Source of the DNA: Microvirga brassicacearum
Lineage (GTDB): Bacteria > Pseudomonadota > Alphaproteobacteria > Rhizobiales > Beijerinckiaceae
Assembly: GCF_008757455.1 (NCBI RefSeq)
Contig: NZ_VCMV01000042.1
Coordinates: 1-51,677, forward strand
DNA: 51,677 nt
Direction: 5' to 3'
Shown: positions 1-8,466 of the stretch, piece after piece
Layout: each line of letters opens with the position of its first letter
Numbering within the stretch: the stretch's first letter is position 1
Notes under the pieces: model-generated
Told to the model about the DNA's origin: nothing
What the model saw: only the letters and a program-made list of their open reading frames with translations
Database searches by the model: none
Made by a program: the position numbers and the translations under genes

Positions 1-817
1 CCAGCATCTCCCCCTCCACCCCCACAACCCCCGCGCCGGGATTTGCCGCGAACGCATCCACCACCGCCTGGGCGCGGGCAAGCGCCTCGGGGGAGGGCGT
101 GAAGGCTTGGTTGATGATGGGCACTTGTGCCGGATGGATCGCCATCTTGGCGACGAAGCCGTCGCGGCGGGCCTCCTGGCACTCGGTGCGCAGGCCGTCA
201 TGGTCGCGAAAGTTCGTGTAGACGGAATCGATCGCATCGACGCTCGCTGCCGCCGCGCCCATGAGCGTCAGCGCGCGGGCGAGCCGGTATGGCTCCGCAT
301 AGGCGCCGTCCCCGCGGCGGTTGGTTTCCGCGCCGAGATCGGCGGACAGGTCCTCGCCGCCCCAGGCGAGGCCCATCAGCCGGTGGCTTGCGCCCGCGAA
401 CGTACCGAGGGCAAACACGCCGGCTGCGTTTTCCGTCGCGATAGCGAGGATGCGCGTGCCGCCATCGGGCAGGCCGAACTCCGCCTCGCGCACGGCAAGC
501 TTCGCGCCCAGATGCGACACGTCCATGCCGCCGACGGTCTTCGGCAGCACCACGCCCTCGGGGCCGGCCGGCATGACGGCGTCGAGGTCGTCCTCGATGA
601 GGCCGGTCGTCAGGCCGTTGACGCGGACATAGAGGCGCGGGCGATCCGATTGCTTCTTCGCGTGGGCAAGAAACGCCGCGGTCACGCGCCGGGCATTGGC
701 CTTGGCGTCGAGCGCGACGGAATCCTCGAGATCAATGAGGAGCGCGTCGGCTCCTGACGTCATCGCCTTCTCGAGCTTGCGCTGGCTGTCGCCGGGAACG
801 AACAGAAGCGACCGCAT
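1..817 (-). CDS. HpcH/HpaI aldolase / citrate lyase beta-like CoA-ester lyase (partial, runs off the left edge)
   Basis: Translating the minus strand from an ATG at 817 gives an open frame to the window edge. It opens MRSLLFVPGD, then LLIDLEDSV, a YVRVNG block, LPKTVGG, and further on AIATENAAG and AIHPAQV. These are the landmarks of the CitE/HpcH TIM-barrel family (malyl-CoA, citramalyl-CoA and 3-hydroxy-acyl-CoA lyases), which cleave CoA esters with a divalent metal held by acidic residues such as those in IDLED. The 3' end is outside the window. The start overlaps the stop of the upstream MaoC gene (TGATG), so the two are translationally coupled, which fits a hydratase/lyase pair acting on a short branched or dicarboxylic CoA ester. 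The exact substrate cannot be read from sequence. Confidence 0.88.
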   Translation of the reverse strand, partial: MRSLLFVPGDSQRKLEKAMTSGADALLIDLEDSVALDAKANARRVTAAFLAHAKKQSDRPRLYVRVNGLTTGLIEDDLDAVMPAGPEGVVLPKTVGGMDVSHLGAKLAVREAEFGLPDGGTRILAIATENAAGVFALGTFAGASHRLMGLAWGGEDLSADLGAETNRRGDGAYAEPYRLARALTLMGAAAASVDAIDSVYTNFRDHDGLRTECQEARRDGFVAKMAIHPAQVPIINQAFTPSPEALARAQAVVDAFAANPGAGVVGVEGEML

Positions 818-1314
818 CACGCAGCACCTTCAGCGGCGGGACGCTTGCGCATGAAGGCCTGCCTCCGGCATTGCGCCACCAGCGTGCCGTCCTGCTTGTA
901 GGCGCGATGGATGAAATCGACGATGCCCGCCTCGGGGCGCGATTTCGACTCGCGCTTGGCGGCGATCTCCGTCGTGACGTTCACGGTGTCGCCTTCGAAC
1001 AGCGGATTGGGAAACGTCACATCGGTCATGCCGAGATTGGCGATGGTGGTGCCGACCGTGGTGTCGTTGACCGAGATGCCGATCATCAGGCCGAGCGTGA
1101 AGAGCGAGTTCATGAGGGGCTTTCCCCACTCGGTCTCGGTCGCGCAGAAATGCGCATCGATATGCAGCGGCTGCGGGTTGAGCGTCATGTTGGAAAACAG
1201 CATGTTGTCCATCTGCGTCACGGTCCGCGTCAGCCGGTGCGGCATCGTGGCGCCGACGGTGAAATCCTCGAAATACAAACCGCCGCGGGGATGCCTCCTG
1301 GTGTCTTCGATCAT
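817..1314 (-). CDS. MaoC-family (R)-hydratase/dehydratase
   Basis: This 165-residue protein has the hot-dog-fold pattern of MaoC dehydratases: YFEDFTVG near residue 14, the segment NPQPLHIDAHF near 47, then LMIGISVNDTT and a C-terminal strand ending in CRRQAFMRKR. Members add water to, or remove it from, enoyl-CoA thioesters; several mesaconyl-CoA hydratases belong here and are typically paired with CitE-like lyases, as seen downstream. The gene sits 17 bases after the NAD kinase stop and its own stop overlaps the lyase start, so all three look co-transcribed. Mesaconyl-CoA hydratase is a reasonable but unproven guess. Confidence 0.85.
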   Translation of the reverse strand: MIEDTRRHPRGGLYFEDFTVGATMPHRLTRTVTQMDNMLFSNMTLNPQPLHIDAHFCATETEWGKPLMNSLFTLGLMIGISVNDTTVGTTIANLGMTDVTFPNPLFEGDTVNVTTEIAAKRESKSRPEAGIVDFIHRAYKQDGTLVAQCRRQAFMRKRPAAEGAA

Positions 1315-1331
1315 CGCTGTTCTCCCCGAAA

Positions 1332-2105
1332 TCAGTGGCCGAACTGCTCGCGCAGGATGCGCTCGTCAAGGCCGTGTCCAGGATCGTGCAGCAACACCAG
1401 ATCGACGCTGCGATCCATCGCCACGTGAACGCTCGACACATCGCGAAATTCCGTGTGATCGGCCACCGCGCTGACCGGCCGCTCCTTGGGCTCGAGAACC
1501 TCGATCTCGATGCGAGCATAATCCGGCAGGAGCGCGCCGCGCCAGTGACGGGGCCGGAAGGCCGAGATCGGCGTCAGCGCCAGCAGCGGCGCGTTCAACG
1601 GCAGGATGGGGCCGTTGACCGACAGGTTATAGGCCGTCGATCCCGCGGGCGTGGCGACGAGGATGCCGTCGGCGCTGAGCTCCTTCAGGCGCACCTGCGA
1701 GTCGATGCTGATGCGCAGCTTCGCCGCCTGGTAGGTCTGGCGCAGCATCGACACTTCGTTGATGGCCCGCGCGGTGTGCGATTGTCCGCTGAGGTCTCGC
1801 GCCACCATCAGGAGCGGGTGCACGACGCTGCGGAGGGAATTCTCGAGCCGCTCAAAAAGATCGTCCTCGCGAAACTCGTTCATGAGGAAGCCGACGGTGC
1901 CCTTGTTCATCCCGTAGATCGGCTTTGCGGTGCCCATGAACCGATGCAGGCTCCGCAGCATCAGGCCATCGCCGCCCAAGGCCACGATGACGTCCGCCTC
2001 GGTCGGGTCGACGGTCGGGTAGCGCGCCTGCAGCGCCTGCAGGGCGTTTTGCGCCTCTGGGGCGGGACTTGCGACGAACGCCACATGATTGAACCGACGG
2101 GCCAT
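1332..2105 (-). CDS. nadK: NAD kinase
   Basis: This 257-residue ATP-NAD kinase phosphorylates the 2'-hydroxyl of NAD to make NADP in the cytoplasm. The diagnostic GGDG motif is at residues 44-47, followed by [11 protein letters not shown], the NE of AINEVSM and the substrate loop [18 protein letters not shown] chose the ATG at 2105 because family members begin with a short strand such as [11 protein letters not shown]. The open frame runs on upstream to 2687, but that extension lies antisense to cutA and has no similarity I recognise. The gene is divergent from cutA, with only about 40 bases between the two starts. Confidence 0.93.
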   Translation of the reverse strand: MARRFNHVAFVASPAPEAQNALQALQARYPTVDPTEADVIVALGGDGLMLRSLHRFMGTAKPIYGMNKGTVGFLMNEFREDDLFERLENSLRSVVHPLLMVARDLSGQSHTARAINEVSMLRQTYQAAKLRISIDSQVRLKELSADGILVATPAGSTAYNLSVNGPILPLNAPLLALTPISAFRPRHWRGALLPDYARIEIEVLEPKERPVSAVADHTEFRDVSSVHVAMDRSVDLVLLHDPGHGLDERILREQFGH

Positions 2106-2144
2106 GCTTAAGATACCCTCACTCTGGTGATCGAGAGGCATAGC

Positions 2145-2471
2145 ATGAAGAAGGCCCTTCTCGTCTATACGACCTTTCCGGATGCGGACATCGCGCTCTC
2201 GGTCGGCGAAAGCCTGGTGCGCGACAGGCTGATCGCCTGCATCAATGTGGTGCCGGGCATGCGCTCGGTCTACGCGTGGAAAGGCGCGGTCGAACGAGGC
2301 GAGGAGGCGGTCGCCATCCTCAAGACCCGCACGGACCTGCAAGATGAGGTCCAGGCGGCCCTGAAGTCCCGCCACCCTTATGAGACGCCGATCATCCTCT
2401 TCATCACCCCGAGCGAGGCGGATGCGGAGACGCTGGCGTGGATCGTGGCCGAGACGGGTGGGACCGCCTGA
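2145..2471 (+). CDS. cutA: CutA1 family divalent-cation tolerance protein
   Basis: This 108-residue protein matches the compact trimeric CutA1 fold: LLVYTTFPD at the N-terminus, [12 protein letters not shown], then [18 protein letters not shown] and the C-terminal [10 protein letters not shown]. CutA was named for copper tolerance in enteric bacteria, but its molecular role is still unclear. I chose the ATG at 2145 (MKKALLV) over an ATG six codons upstream because it matches the family N-terminus. The gene converges on the metallo-hydrolase gene, with a perfect 12-bp hairpin between them. Confidence 0.93.
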   Translation: MKKALLVYTTFPDADIALSVGESLVRDRLIACINVVPGMRSVYAWKGAVERGEEAVAILKTRTDLQDEVQAALKSRHPYETPIILFITPSEADAETLAWIVAETGGTA

Positions 2472-2473
2472 GG

Positions 2474-2503
2474 ATGACCGCTGGACTGTTATCCAGCGGT
2501 CAT
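2474..2503. terminator. Perfect inverted repeat between convergent genes
   Basis: A 12-base stem (2474-2485 with 2492-2503) closes a 6-base loop directly after the cutA stop and before the stop of the convergent metallo-hydrolase gene. There is no T-run, so it may act as a bidirectional 3'-end stabiliser or as a weak terminator. Confidence 0.5.
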
Positions 2504-2523
2504 GGGGCCGGGACTGCTTCCCG

Positions 2524-3504
2524 TCAGAGGGCCGGGGTCCACTGGATCGGCACCAGCGCAAATCCGGTGCCGTCCCTGGCGATGAAGCCGGTGGCGGGGA
2601 AGGGTGCGTGGTAGAACGCGACCTGCGCCCGTTCGGTGGCCGCCATGTCGAGCATCCGGCGGCGGGTTGCCCGCGCTTGATCGGCATCCATGTCGAAGAT
2701 GGCCGACCAATCCGGGTTGCGCACGAACAAGGCCGGGTGGTTGGTGAGATCCGACATGATCATCAGCTTGCCGTTGCCGGAAGACAGCATGTAGGCGGTG
2801 TGGCCGGGCGTGTGGCCGGGGGCCGCGACCGCTGTCAGCCCGGGCACGATCTCCTTGCCGGCCTCATAGCGCTTCACATCCTTGGCGATCGGCGCGAAGA
2901 CGCGGCGGACGCCCTGGAAGGCGCCTTTCATGCCCTCGGGGGCCTGCGCCATCTTGCCGTCGTCCATCCAGAAATCCCATTCTGTGGCCGGCACCAGAGC
3001 TTCGGCCTTGAGAAAAACGGCAGTGCCGTCCTTGAGGCGGAACCCGTTGATATGGTCGCCGTGAAAATGGCTGAACACCACCGTATCGACTTGCGCCGGG
3101 TCGAAGCCCGCGGCCCTGAAATTCGCCATCCAGGTGCCGGCGGTCGGCGCGCCTGAATCGCCATTGCCGGTGTCGATGAGGGTCAGCCGGCCGTTCTGGT
3201 TCAGCACCAGCGTGTTGAAGGTGATCGGCAGGGCATCGGACGGCAGAAACGCATCCTTCATCGCCTGTTGCACCAGGGACAATTCGGCGTTCTTGACGAA
3301 ACCCTCAAGCGGACGCTTGGCAAAGCCGTCATTGATAGCCGTGACTTCGATATCGCCGACCTTGTAGCGGTAGAAGCCCGGCGCCTGTTTCGCGCCGGCG
3401 GCGGCGGTGCCCGGGGTCGCGGGCGCTTGGGCGAACGATGGGCCTGCGATCGGTGTCACCGCCAGGGCGGTGCCGGCAAGAATGGCGCGGCGCGTCAGTG
3501 TCAT
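2524..3504 (-). CDS. Tat-exported metallo-beta-lactamase-fold hydrolase
   Basis: The 326-residue product starts with a twin-arginine signal ([13 protein letters not shown], ending near SFAQA at residue 26), so it should be exported folded to the periplasm. The zinc motif [11 protein letters not shown] places H146, H148, D150 and H151 in the standard HxHxDH order, and further ligands are in [11 protein letters not shown] and the SDLTNHP segment. This pattern is shared by AHL lactonase-like and other MBL-fold hydrolases. Quorum-quenching or lactone hydrolysis is possible, but the substrate cannot be inferred. Confidence 0.88.
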   Translation of the reverse strand: MTLTRRAILAGTALAVTPIAGPSFAQAPATPGTAAAGAKQAPGFYRYKVGDIEVTAINDGFAKRPLEGFVKNAELSLVQQAMKDAFLPSDALPITFNTLVLNQNGRLTLIDTGNGDSGAPTAGTWMANFRAAGFDPAQVDTVVFSHFHGDHINGFRLKDGTAVFLKAEALVPATEWDFWMDDGKMAQAPEGMKGAFQGVRRVFAPIAKDVKRYEAGKEIVPGLTAVAAPGHTPGHTAYMLSSGNGKLMIMSDLTNHPALFVRNPDWSAIFDMDADQARATRRRMLDMAATERAQVAFYHAPFPATGFIARDGTGFALVPIQWTPAL

Positions 3505-3590
3505 GAATGTCTCCCGTCATTGACCGTCAGAACGCTAGTTCGGCGCGGGCCGGAGGCAAGAGCTTGGCCTTTCACGAAAGCGTGGGTGTT

Positions 3591-4385
3591 TCAGCCCTGC
3601 GAGAGGTGATGAAGCGCGATGCCGCTCGTCGTTGCCACGTTGAGGCTGTCAAAGCCGCTTTTCATGGGGATCGAGATGGTCCGCGTGCGGGCAAGCAGCG
3701 CCGCCGGCAATCCCGGACCCTCGGCGCCGAGCAAAAGCGCGGTGCGGGGTGCGGGCCTCACCGCGCCGAGCGTTTCCCGACCCGACGGCGAAAGCGACAG
3801 CACGTCGAAGCCGGCGGTCTGCAGATCCGCCACCATCTCGCTGGCGGAGGGACTGCGCGTGAATGGCACCATCAGCACGCCGCCGACGGAGACGCGGATC
3901 GCCTTGCGATAAAGTGGATCGCAGGAGGTGGCGTCGAGCAGCACGGCGTCGACGCCGAACGCGGCGGCGTTGCGAAAGATGCCGCCCACATTGTCGTGGT
4001 TCGCGAGGCCGACAAGACCCAGCACCAACGCGCGCGCGGGCAGGGCGGCGAGAAGCTCCGTGGCCGGCGGCAGGGCCAGGCGCTTGGCGACAGCCAGGAT
4101 GCCCCGGTGAATCGGGAAGCCGACAATCGCGTCCATGACCGCGCGATTGGCTGAATAAACCGGCACCGCATTAGGCAGACCGTCGACGATATCGCGAAGA
4201 GATTCGATGCGGTTCTCGGCAAGCAGAACGGACTCGACCGGAAAGCGTGCCTGCCGCACCAGAACCCGCAGCACGACTTCGCCCTCCACGATGAAACGGC
4301 TCTCCCGCCCCAGCAGGTCGCGCTCGCGAACGGCGCGGTACGCGTCGATCCGGGGATCGTCTGGATCGCTGATCGCAATGGGCAT
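3591..4385 (-). CDS. TrmH/SpoU-family RNA 2'-O-methyltransferase
   Basis: This is a SPOUT-class methyltransferase of about 264 residues. The C-terminal knot motifs are visible: NHDNVGGIFRNAAAFG (motif 1), LLLGAEGPGLP (motif 2) and SLNVATTSGIALHH (motif 3). The N-terminal part, with FIVEGEVVLRVL, resembles the substrate-binding domain of this family. It uses S-adenosylmethionine to methylate ribose in tRNA or rRNA; the target base is not evident. I prefer the ATG at 4385 because a GGAG lies 6-9 bases upstream; the frame is open a further 18 codons to 4439. Confidence 0.88.
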   Translation of the reverse strand: MPIAISDPDDPRIDAYRAVRERDLLGRESRFIVEGEVVLRVLVRQARFPVESVLLAENRIESLRDIVDGLPNAVPVYSANRAVMDAIVGFPIHRGILAVAKRLALPPATELLAALPARALVLGLVGLANHDNVGGIFRNAAAFGVDAVLLDATSCDPLYRKAIRVSVGGVLMVPFTRSPSASEMVADLQTAGFDVLSLSPSGRETLGAVRPAPRTALLLGAEGPGLPAALLARTRTISIPMKSGFDSLNVATTSGIALHHLSQG

Positions 4386-4498
4386 GGAAATCTCCGGAGG
4401 CAGTTGCAACCCTATGACGGAGGCTGGTCGCGCGGACAACCGTGATTTTGACGGCGTACGCTTGAGCCCGTAGTGTGAAGCTCGATCGGAGATGCCTC

Positions 4499-5968
4499 AT
4501 GTTCTCATGCACGTCGGACGATGATGTCGTTTCACCAGGACATGCGGGCTGCCTTTGCCACAGGCCGGAAATCCAGTTTCTGACAAATCGAATCAACGTT
4601 GATCTGTCACGACGCGGCTTTGTTGCCGGCATGGCCGCCTCCGTCGCATCGCTCGGCCTCGTGCCTGGACGGGCCAGCGCACAACCGGCCCCCGTCGGGC
4701 CCTCCCGCGCCATTCTGTTTACGAATTTTCGGCTGTTCGACGGAAAATCCGTCGCGTTGCGCGACGGGCTCCGCCTGCTGGTCGAGGGCAATCGGATCAC
4801 CGCCGTGGCGGAGGGAAACCCGGCCGCTCCGGCGGGCGCGCAGGTCATCGATTGCGGCGGGCGGGTCATCATGCCGGGCCTGATCGACGCGCATTGGCAC
4901 ACGATGTTTGCCGCCATCTCGCTCCCGAATCTCCTGAGCGGGGCGATCGGCCCGATCTATCTTGCCGCCGCCGCTGAAGCCGAGCGCACCCTGATGCGGG
5001 GCTTCACCACCGTCCGCGACCTTGGCGGACCGGTTTTCGCGTTCAAGCAGGCAATCGACGAAGGGCTCGTGTCCGGTCCGCGCATCTATCCGTCCGGTGC
5101 GATGATAACGACCACCGGCGGTCATGCGGACATGCGTCCGTTCTCGGATCTGCCGAGAAGTCCCGGCGGCCCGCTGAGCGCCTTGGAGCAAACCGGCGGC
5201 GGCGCCATCGCCGACAGCGCCGACGAGGTCCGGCTGCGCGTGCGCGAGCAGCTGATGCAGGGTGCCTCGCAGATCAAGCTCGTGGGCGGCGGCGGCGTCT
5301 CGTCTCCACGTAGCCCGCTCGACATGTCGACTTTCAGCGAAGCGCAGTTGCGCGCCGGAGTCGAAACCGCCGCGGACTGGAACACGTTCGTGACGGTCCA
5401 CGCCTATGCGCCGACGACGATCCAGCGGGCGATCGCCGCAGGAGCCAAATGCATCGAACACGCGCACCTGATGGATGATGCGACCGCCGGGTTGATGGCA
5501 GACAAGGGCGTGTGGCTGAGCATTCAACCCTTCCTCACGGAGGACGACCAACTTCCCCTGAGCGGCCCTAGCCGCGTTTCGCTACTTCAGGTTCTCGCCG
5601 GGACCGACAACGCATACAAGCTGGCGCGAAAGCACAAGATCAAAACGGCCTTCGGTTCAGACTTGCTGTTCTCCGCCGCATTGGCGCCGCGTCAGGGCAC
5701 CATGCTGACCCATCTGACCCGCTGGTATTCCAACGCCGAAATCCTCACGATGGCGACGGCGACCAACGGTGAGCTCCTAAGCCTGTCCGGTCCGCGCAAT
5801 CCCTATCCGGGAAAACTGGGCGTCATTGAGGACGGCGCGCTCGCCGATCTGCTGCTCGTCGACGGCAATCCGGTCGAAGACATCAGCCTCATTGCCAAGC
5901 CCGACAAGAGCCTTCTCATCATCATGAAAGACGGAAAAATCTACAAGGACACACGCATCAGGCCATGA
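4499..5968 (+). CDS. Tat-exported metal-dependent amidohydrolase (imidazolonepropionase-like)
   Basis: The protein has about 489 residues with a twin-arginine signal (LSRRGFVAGMAAS, ending near GRASA). The amidohydrolase barrel shows the metal pair in GLIDAHWHTM (H132 and H134 from this start), the strand-4 lysine in QIKLVGGGG, the HAYAPT and IEHAHLMDD histidines, and the final aspartate in TAFGSDLLF. The C-terminal GVIEDGALADLLLVDGNP is the usual returning beta-sandwich. Enzymes of this type hydrolyse cyclic amides or peptides such as Xaa-Pro dipeptides. The ATG at 4499 has a GGAG seven bases upstream; a GTG at 4475 is also in frame. Confidence 0.87.
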   Translation: MFSCTSDDDVVSPGHAGCLCHRPEIQFLTNRINVDLSRRGFVAGMAASVASLGLVPGRASAQPAPVGPSRAILFTNFRLFDGKSVALRDGLRLLVEGNRITAVAEGNPAAPAGAQVIDCGGRVIMPGLIDAHWHTMFAAISLPNLLSGAIGPIYLAAAAEAERTLMRGFTTVRDLGGPVFAFKQAIDEGLVSGPRIYPSGAMITTTGGHADMRPFSDLPRSPGGPLSALEQTGGGAIADSADEVRLRVREQLMQGASQIKLVGGGGVSSPRSPLDMSTFSEAQLRAGVETAADWNTFVTVHAYAPTTIQRAIAAGAKCIEHAHLMDDATAGLMADKGVWLSIQPFLTEDDQLPLSGPSRVSLLQVLAGTDNAYKLARKHKIKTAFGSDLLFSAALAPRQGTMLTHLTRWYSNAEILTMATATNGELLSLSGPRNPYPGKLGVIEDGALADLLLVDGNPVEDISLIAKPDKSLLIIMKDGKIYKDTRIRP

Positions 5969-6007
5969 GATCGAAATAATTCTCGTGAAACAGAAGCGGA
6001 GGAAGTC

Positions 6008-6532
6008 ATGTCGTTATCCTGCCGATCGGAGCGAAATCTCCTGAACCACGAGGAATTCGAAACCGTTCGTGTGACGCATCATCCGGCCATCTACGACCTT
6101 GATGTTGATGCGTTGCAGGACGTGAAAACCCGCCTGCGGCTGATGCGCGATAAGGAGCGCACACTCGGATTCCAGAAAAGGCGCGAAATGCGCGGGAAGG
6201 TTGAGCCGCGAGGCAGCAACTTTCCAGGCACGGCCGAAAAGCCGCTGCAAAAGAAGCAGGTGTTTGCGAGCGCGTTGAAGCGGCTGAACAAGGAAGTGGC
6301 TCGGATCAAAAACTTCGAGGCCCGGCAGTCGCTGTTGCAATCTGCCCACAAGGCTTTGGCGCTAAAGCAGGCAACCGGACGCGCCGAACACCCATCCGCT
6401 GCGGCGACGCCGGGTCAGGGCATGCGTCTGGCGGCGAGCAACAAGAGACGCTCGACGATTCCGGGAAGCCAAATCGGGAGTGTATCGCAAGCGACCAAAC
6501 AAGCGCAGGCGGTTCGCGACTCGCGAGACTAG
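6008..6532 (+). CDS. Hypothetical basic protein, helical N-terminal half
   Basis: This 174-residue protein belongs to no family I can name. It is rich in lysine and arginine, has no signal or membrane segment, and has charged helical stretches (DVKTRLRLMRDKER and LKRLNKEVARIKNFEARQ). The C-terminal 50 residues are low-complexity and rich in Ala, Ser and Arg. A strong GGAGGA lies just upstream of the ATG and the codon use looks native, so I think it is a real gene. A nucleic-acid-associated role is possible from composition only. Confidence 0.65.
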   Translation: MSLSCRSERNLLNHEEFETVRVTHHPAIYDLDVDALQDVKTRLRLMRDKERTLGFQKRREMRGKVEPRGSNFPGTAEKPLQKKQVFASALKRLNKEVARIKNFEARQSLLQSAHKALALKQATGRAEHPSAAATPGQGMRLAASNKRRSTIPGSQIGSVSQATKQAQAVRDSRD

Positions 6533-6716
6533 GGAGTTCGGCCACCGACTTTCAAGTGTGATGGCCGGTAGAACGAAGCTTTTAACACCGCGATCTCGTT
6601 GACGACTTCAGCCTTTTCGCCAGAGTTTTTCTCATCAGCGTGAAAACGGAAAGACCGACGGGGACGCACGGGCTCCGTGGACCCCGGTGATCTTTCCGGC
6701 CTCATGACGACAGGTC

Positions 6717-7106
6717 CTAGTACCAGGGACCCCACGCGCCCCAGTAATTCCACTGGGTGTCCTGCATCATCGTCGCGGTCATCAGCTTCTGATCCGCCAG
6801 GCGCTGCTGGAATGCCATCTGCTGATAGGATTGATAGGCCGCCTGATCGCCATAGTAGAGACATTTGCAGATCGTCGGATCCGCATAGAGGTAAACCACC
6901 TGTCCGCCCTGGTTCTTCATCTGGAATTTATGGGGCGGAAGCGCGGTCAGTGCGGTGATCTTGTCTTGGGTATCGGCCACTTTGACCTGAAAGCCGGCCG
7001 CGGTCAGCATGTTCTCTTTTTCTTCGATTGTGCTGACGCACGCCGAAGTCAGTAAAGCGGTGGCAACCAGCGCCGCCGATGCTAGGTATTTCGACATTTT
7101 GCTCAA
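6717..7106 (-). CDS. Small lipoprotein
   Basis: This 129-residue protein has a lipoprotein signal: a hydrophobic stretch, then the lipobox LTSAC with the modified cysteine at about residue 23. The mature part has a Cys pair (ICKCLYY) and ends in an aromatic-rich tail (WNYWGAWGPWY). No family function is recognisable. It should be anchored in the envelope by N-terminal lipidation. Confidence 0.75.
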   Translation of the reverse strand: MSKMSKYLASAALVATALLTSACVSTIEEKENMLTAAGFQVKVADTQDKITALTALPPHKFQMKNQGGQVVYLYADPTICKCLYYGDQAAYQSYQQMAFQQRLADQKLMTATMMQDTQWNYWGAWGPWY

Positions 7107-7248
7107 AACCCTTCCATGGATAGGGCCGGAGCTTCGCGCACTTCTTTCCCTATGGTCAAGCTTCTTTCCCCAAGGTCGGGTTTCGCCTGGGGGCAGGTGA
7201 GGGATGTGGGGCGGATGAGGAATAAAAGCTGCGGACGTCGCAAGCCAT

Positions 7249-7277
7249 AAAAAAGGCCCGGGTTTCCCCGGGCCTTT
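7249..7277 (-). terminator. Rho-independent terminator of the outer-membrane protein gene
   Basis: An 8-bp GC stem (7255-7262 with 7267-7274) with a 4-base loop is followed, read on the minus strand, by a run of six Ts. It lies about 25 bases downstream of the porin-like gene stop. Confidence 0.85.
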
Positions 7278-7298
7278 CTGTCTCGGGCGAGACAGGTC

Positions 7299-8108
7299 TT
7301 AGTAGGTGCTGAACTTGTAGTTCAGTTTGGCGCGAGCGACGAAGAATTCGTTGTCGCTGTCCCTATTGTCGGGAACGGTCACAGCTAACACCGCGCCGAA
7401 GGGGGTGGTTTCCGTGCCGATGAAGGCGCCGTTATTCTCTCCATTGAGGCTGACCCAGAGGCCTTCGATGCCAGCCGTCAGGTTGTTGGTGAAGGCGTAT
7501 TCGAAGCCGCCACCGAGGGTCCAGCCGGTGCGTGTGTCTTCGTTGTTATTGACGAAGCCGTTGAACCCGTTGCCCTCGTCGGCTCCCCCGTAGGCGAAAC
7601 CGCCGGTGGCGTAGATGAGCGCCCGGTCGAAGGCAAAACCGAGACGGGCGCGAACGGTACCGAACCACTCGATGCCGCCGGCAGCGCCGGCCGGTACGAA
7701 GCTCGGCGGGAAGCCCAACGGAACGAAGGCCGTGCCGGCTCCGCCACCGAGATCCGCCCATTGGATGTCCGCCTCGGCGCCGACCACGAACGAGCCGATC
7801 TGGTAGTTGTAGCCGATCTGACCACCGCCGACGAAACCGTCGCCACTGTCCTGGCCGAAGGTCAACACGCCCGAGGCGAGGGGCGCGGTGACGAACGTGC
7901 CCGCAGGCACGAAAATCGAGTTGTCGTTATTCTCATGCCAGCCGTAGCCGGCGTTGACGCCCACATAGAACCCCGTCCAGGTGAAGATCGGCACGGGGGC
8001 GATGATGGGCGGCGGAGCCGGGGCCGGAAGGTCAGCGGCATTCACAGCGGAAGCGGTAAGAGCTATCGCCGCAGTACCGGCAAGCATACTCAAAACATAC
8101 CTTTTCAT
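7299..8108 (-). CDS. Outer-membrane beta-barrel protein (Omp25/RopB type)
   Basis: The 269-residue product has a Sec signal ending near AVNAA, the short Ala/Pro linker (DLPAPAPPP), then the hallmark WTGFYVGVNAGYGW that opens Omp25/RopB-like barrels of Rhizobiales. Alternating hydrophobic strands follow (IGYNYQIGSFVVGAEADIQW, LTAGIEGLWVSL), and the chain ends in a strand with a terminal aromatic (AKLNYKFSTY), the BAM signal. These proteins are abundant structural and immunogenic outer-membrane components. I chose the ATG at 8108 because GAAGG lies nine bases upstream; an ATG at 8117 would have no spacing. Confidence 0.92.
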   Translation of the reverse strand: MKRYVLSMLAGTAAIALTASAVNAADLPAPAPPPIIAPVPIFTWTGFYVGVNAGYGWHENNDNSIFVPAGTFVTAPLASGVLTFGQDSGDGFVGGGQIGYNYQIGSFVVGAEADIQWADLGGGAGTAFVPLGFPPSFVPAGAAGGIEWFGTVRARLGFAFDRALIYATGGFAYGGADEGNGFNGFVNNNEDTRTGWTLGGGFEYAFTNNLTAGIEGLWVSLNGENNGAFIGTETTPFGAVLAVTVPDNRDSDNEFFVARAKLNYKFSTY

Positions 8109-8289
8109 GGGCGGCATCCTTCATGTGTTAGTCCACGAAGGAAGACTACGAGGATTCCTTTAGGGAATGCTATGGCAGCGATGCAACACAGAGGGAAATT
8201 TATACTAAGAAAATTAGCCTACGAGGACCAATGCGGAAGAATAAAAACGGCTTGCCGTAATGGTCGTAAACCCGCCCTCGTAGCGGAGA

Positions 8290-8387
8290 TTGACAGCCTG
8301 AAAGAGTCATGCGGTACTGTTTCCCATCGGACGGGTGTCCGAGCGAGAGAAGCACCTGTACCCCCGCCTGCGTGGCGGGGTTTTTTT
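8290..8387 (+). ncRNA. Candidate small RNA with its own promoter-like boxes and terminator
   Basis: Between the porin gene and the kinase gene, both on the minus strand, the plus strand has a perfect TTGACA at 8290-8295, a weak TACTGT 19 bases later, and a canonical Rho-independent terminator (7-bp stem 8362-8368 with 8374-8380, then seven Ts to 8387). A transcript from about 8325 would be 60-65 nt and carry a small GGAC/GTCC hairpin near its 5' end. No protein gene on this strand explains the terminator. The 19-base spacer and poor -10 box lower confidence. Confidence 0.4.
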
Positions 8388-8466
8388 GAATAGCCCTCTT
8401 CGATTACTTTCCGGCCGTCCTTTATTGCTACGCTTGAACCAGCAACGTCGTTTCGGCGGCGAATCG

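Noticed and set aside
107..757. 216-residue plus-strand frame at the left edge
   Set aside because: It is the reverse shadow of the CitE-like lyase, whose minus-strand translation carries family motifs throughout.
2106..2687. Long N-terminal extension of NAD kinase
   Set aside because: It lies antisense to cutA and has no family resemblance; the ATG at 2105 matches the NAD kinase N-terminus.
8328..8345. GGACGGGTGTCCGAGCG resembling a tRNA-Ser 5' end
   Set aside because: No anticodon arm, variable arm or 3' acceptor strand follows; the hairpin and T-run fit a small RNA terminator instead.
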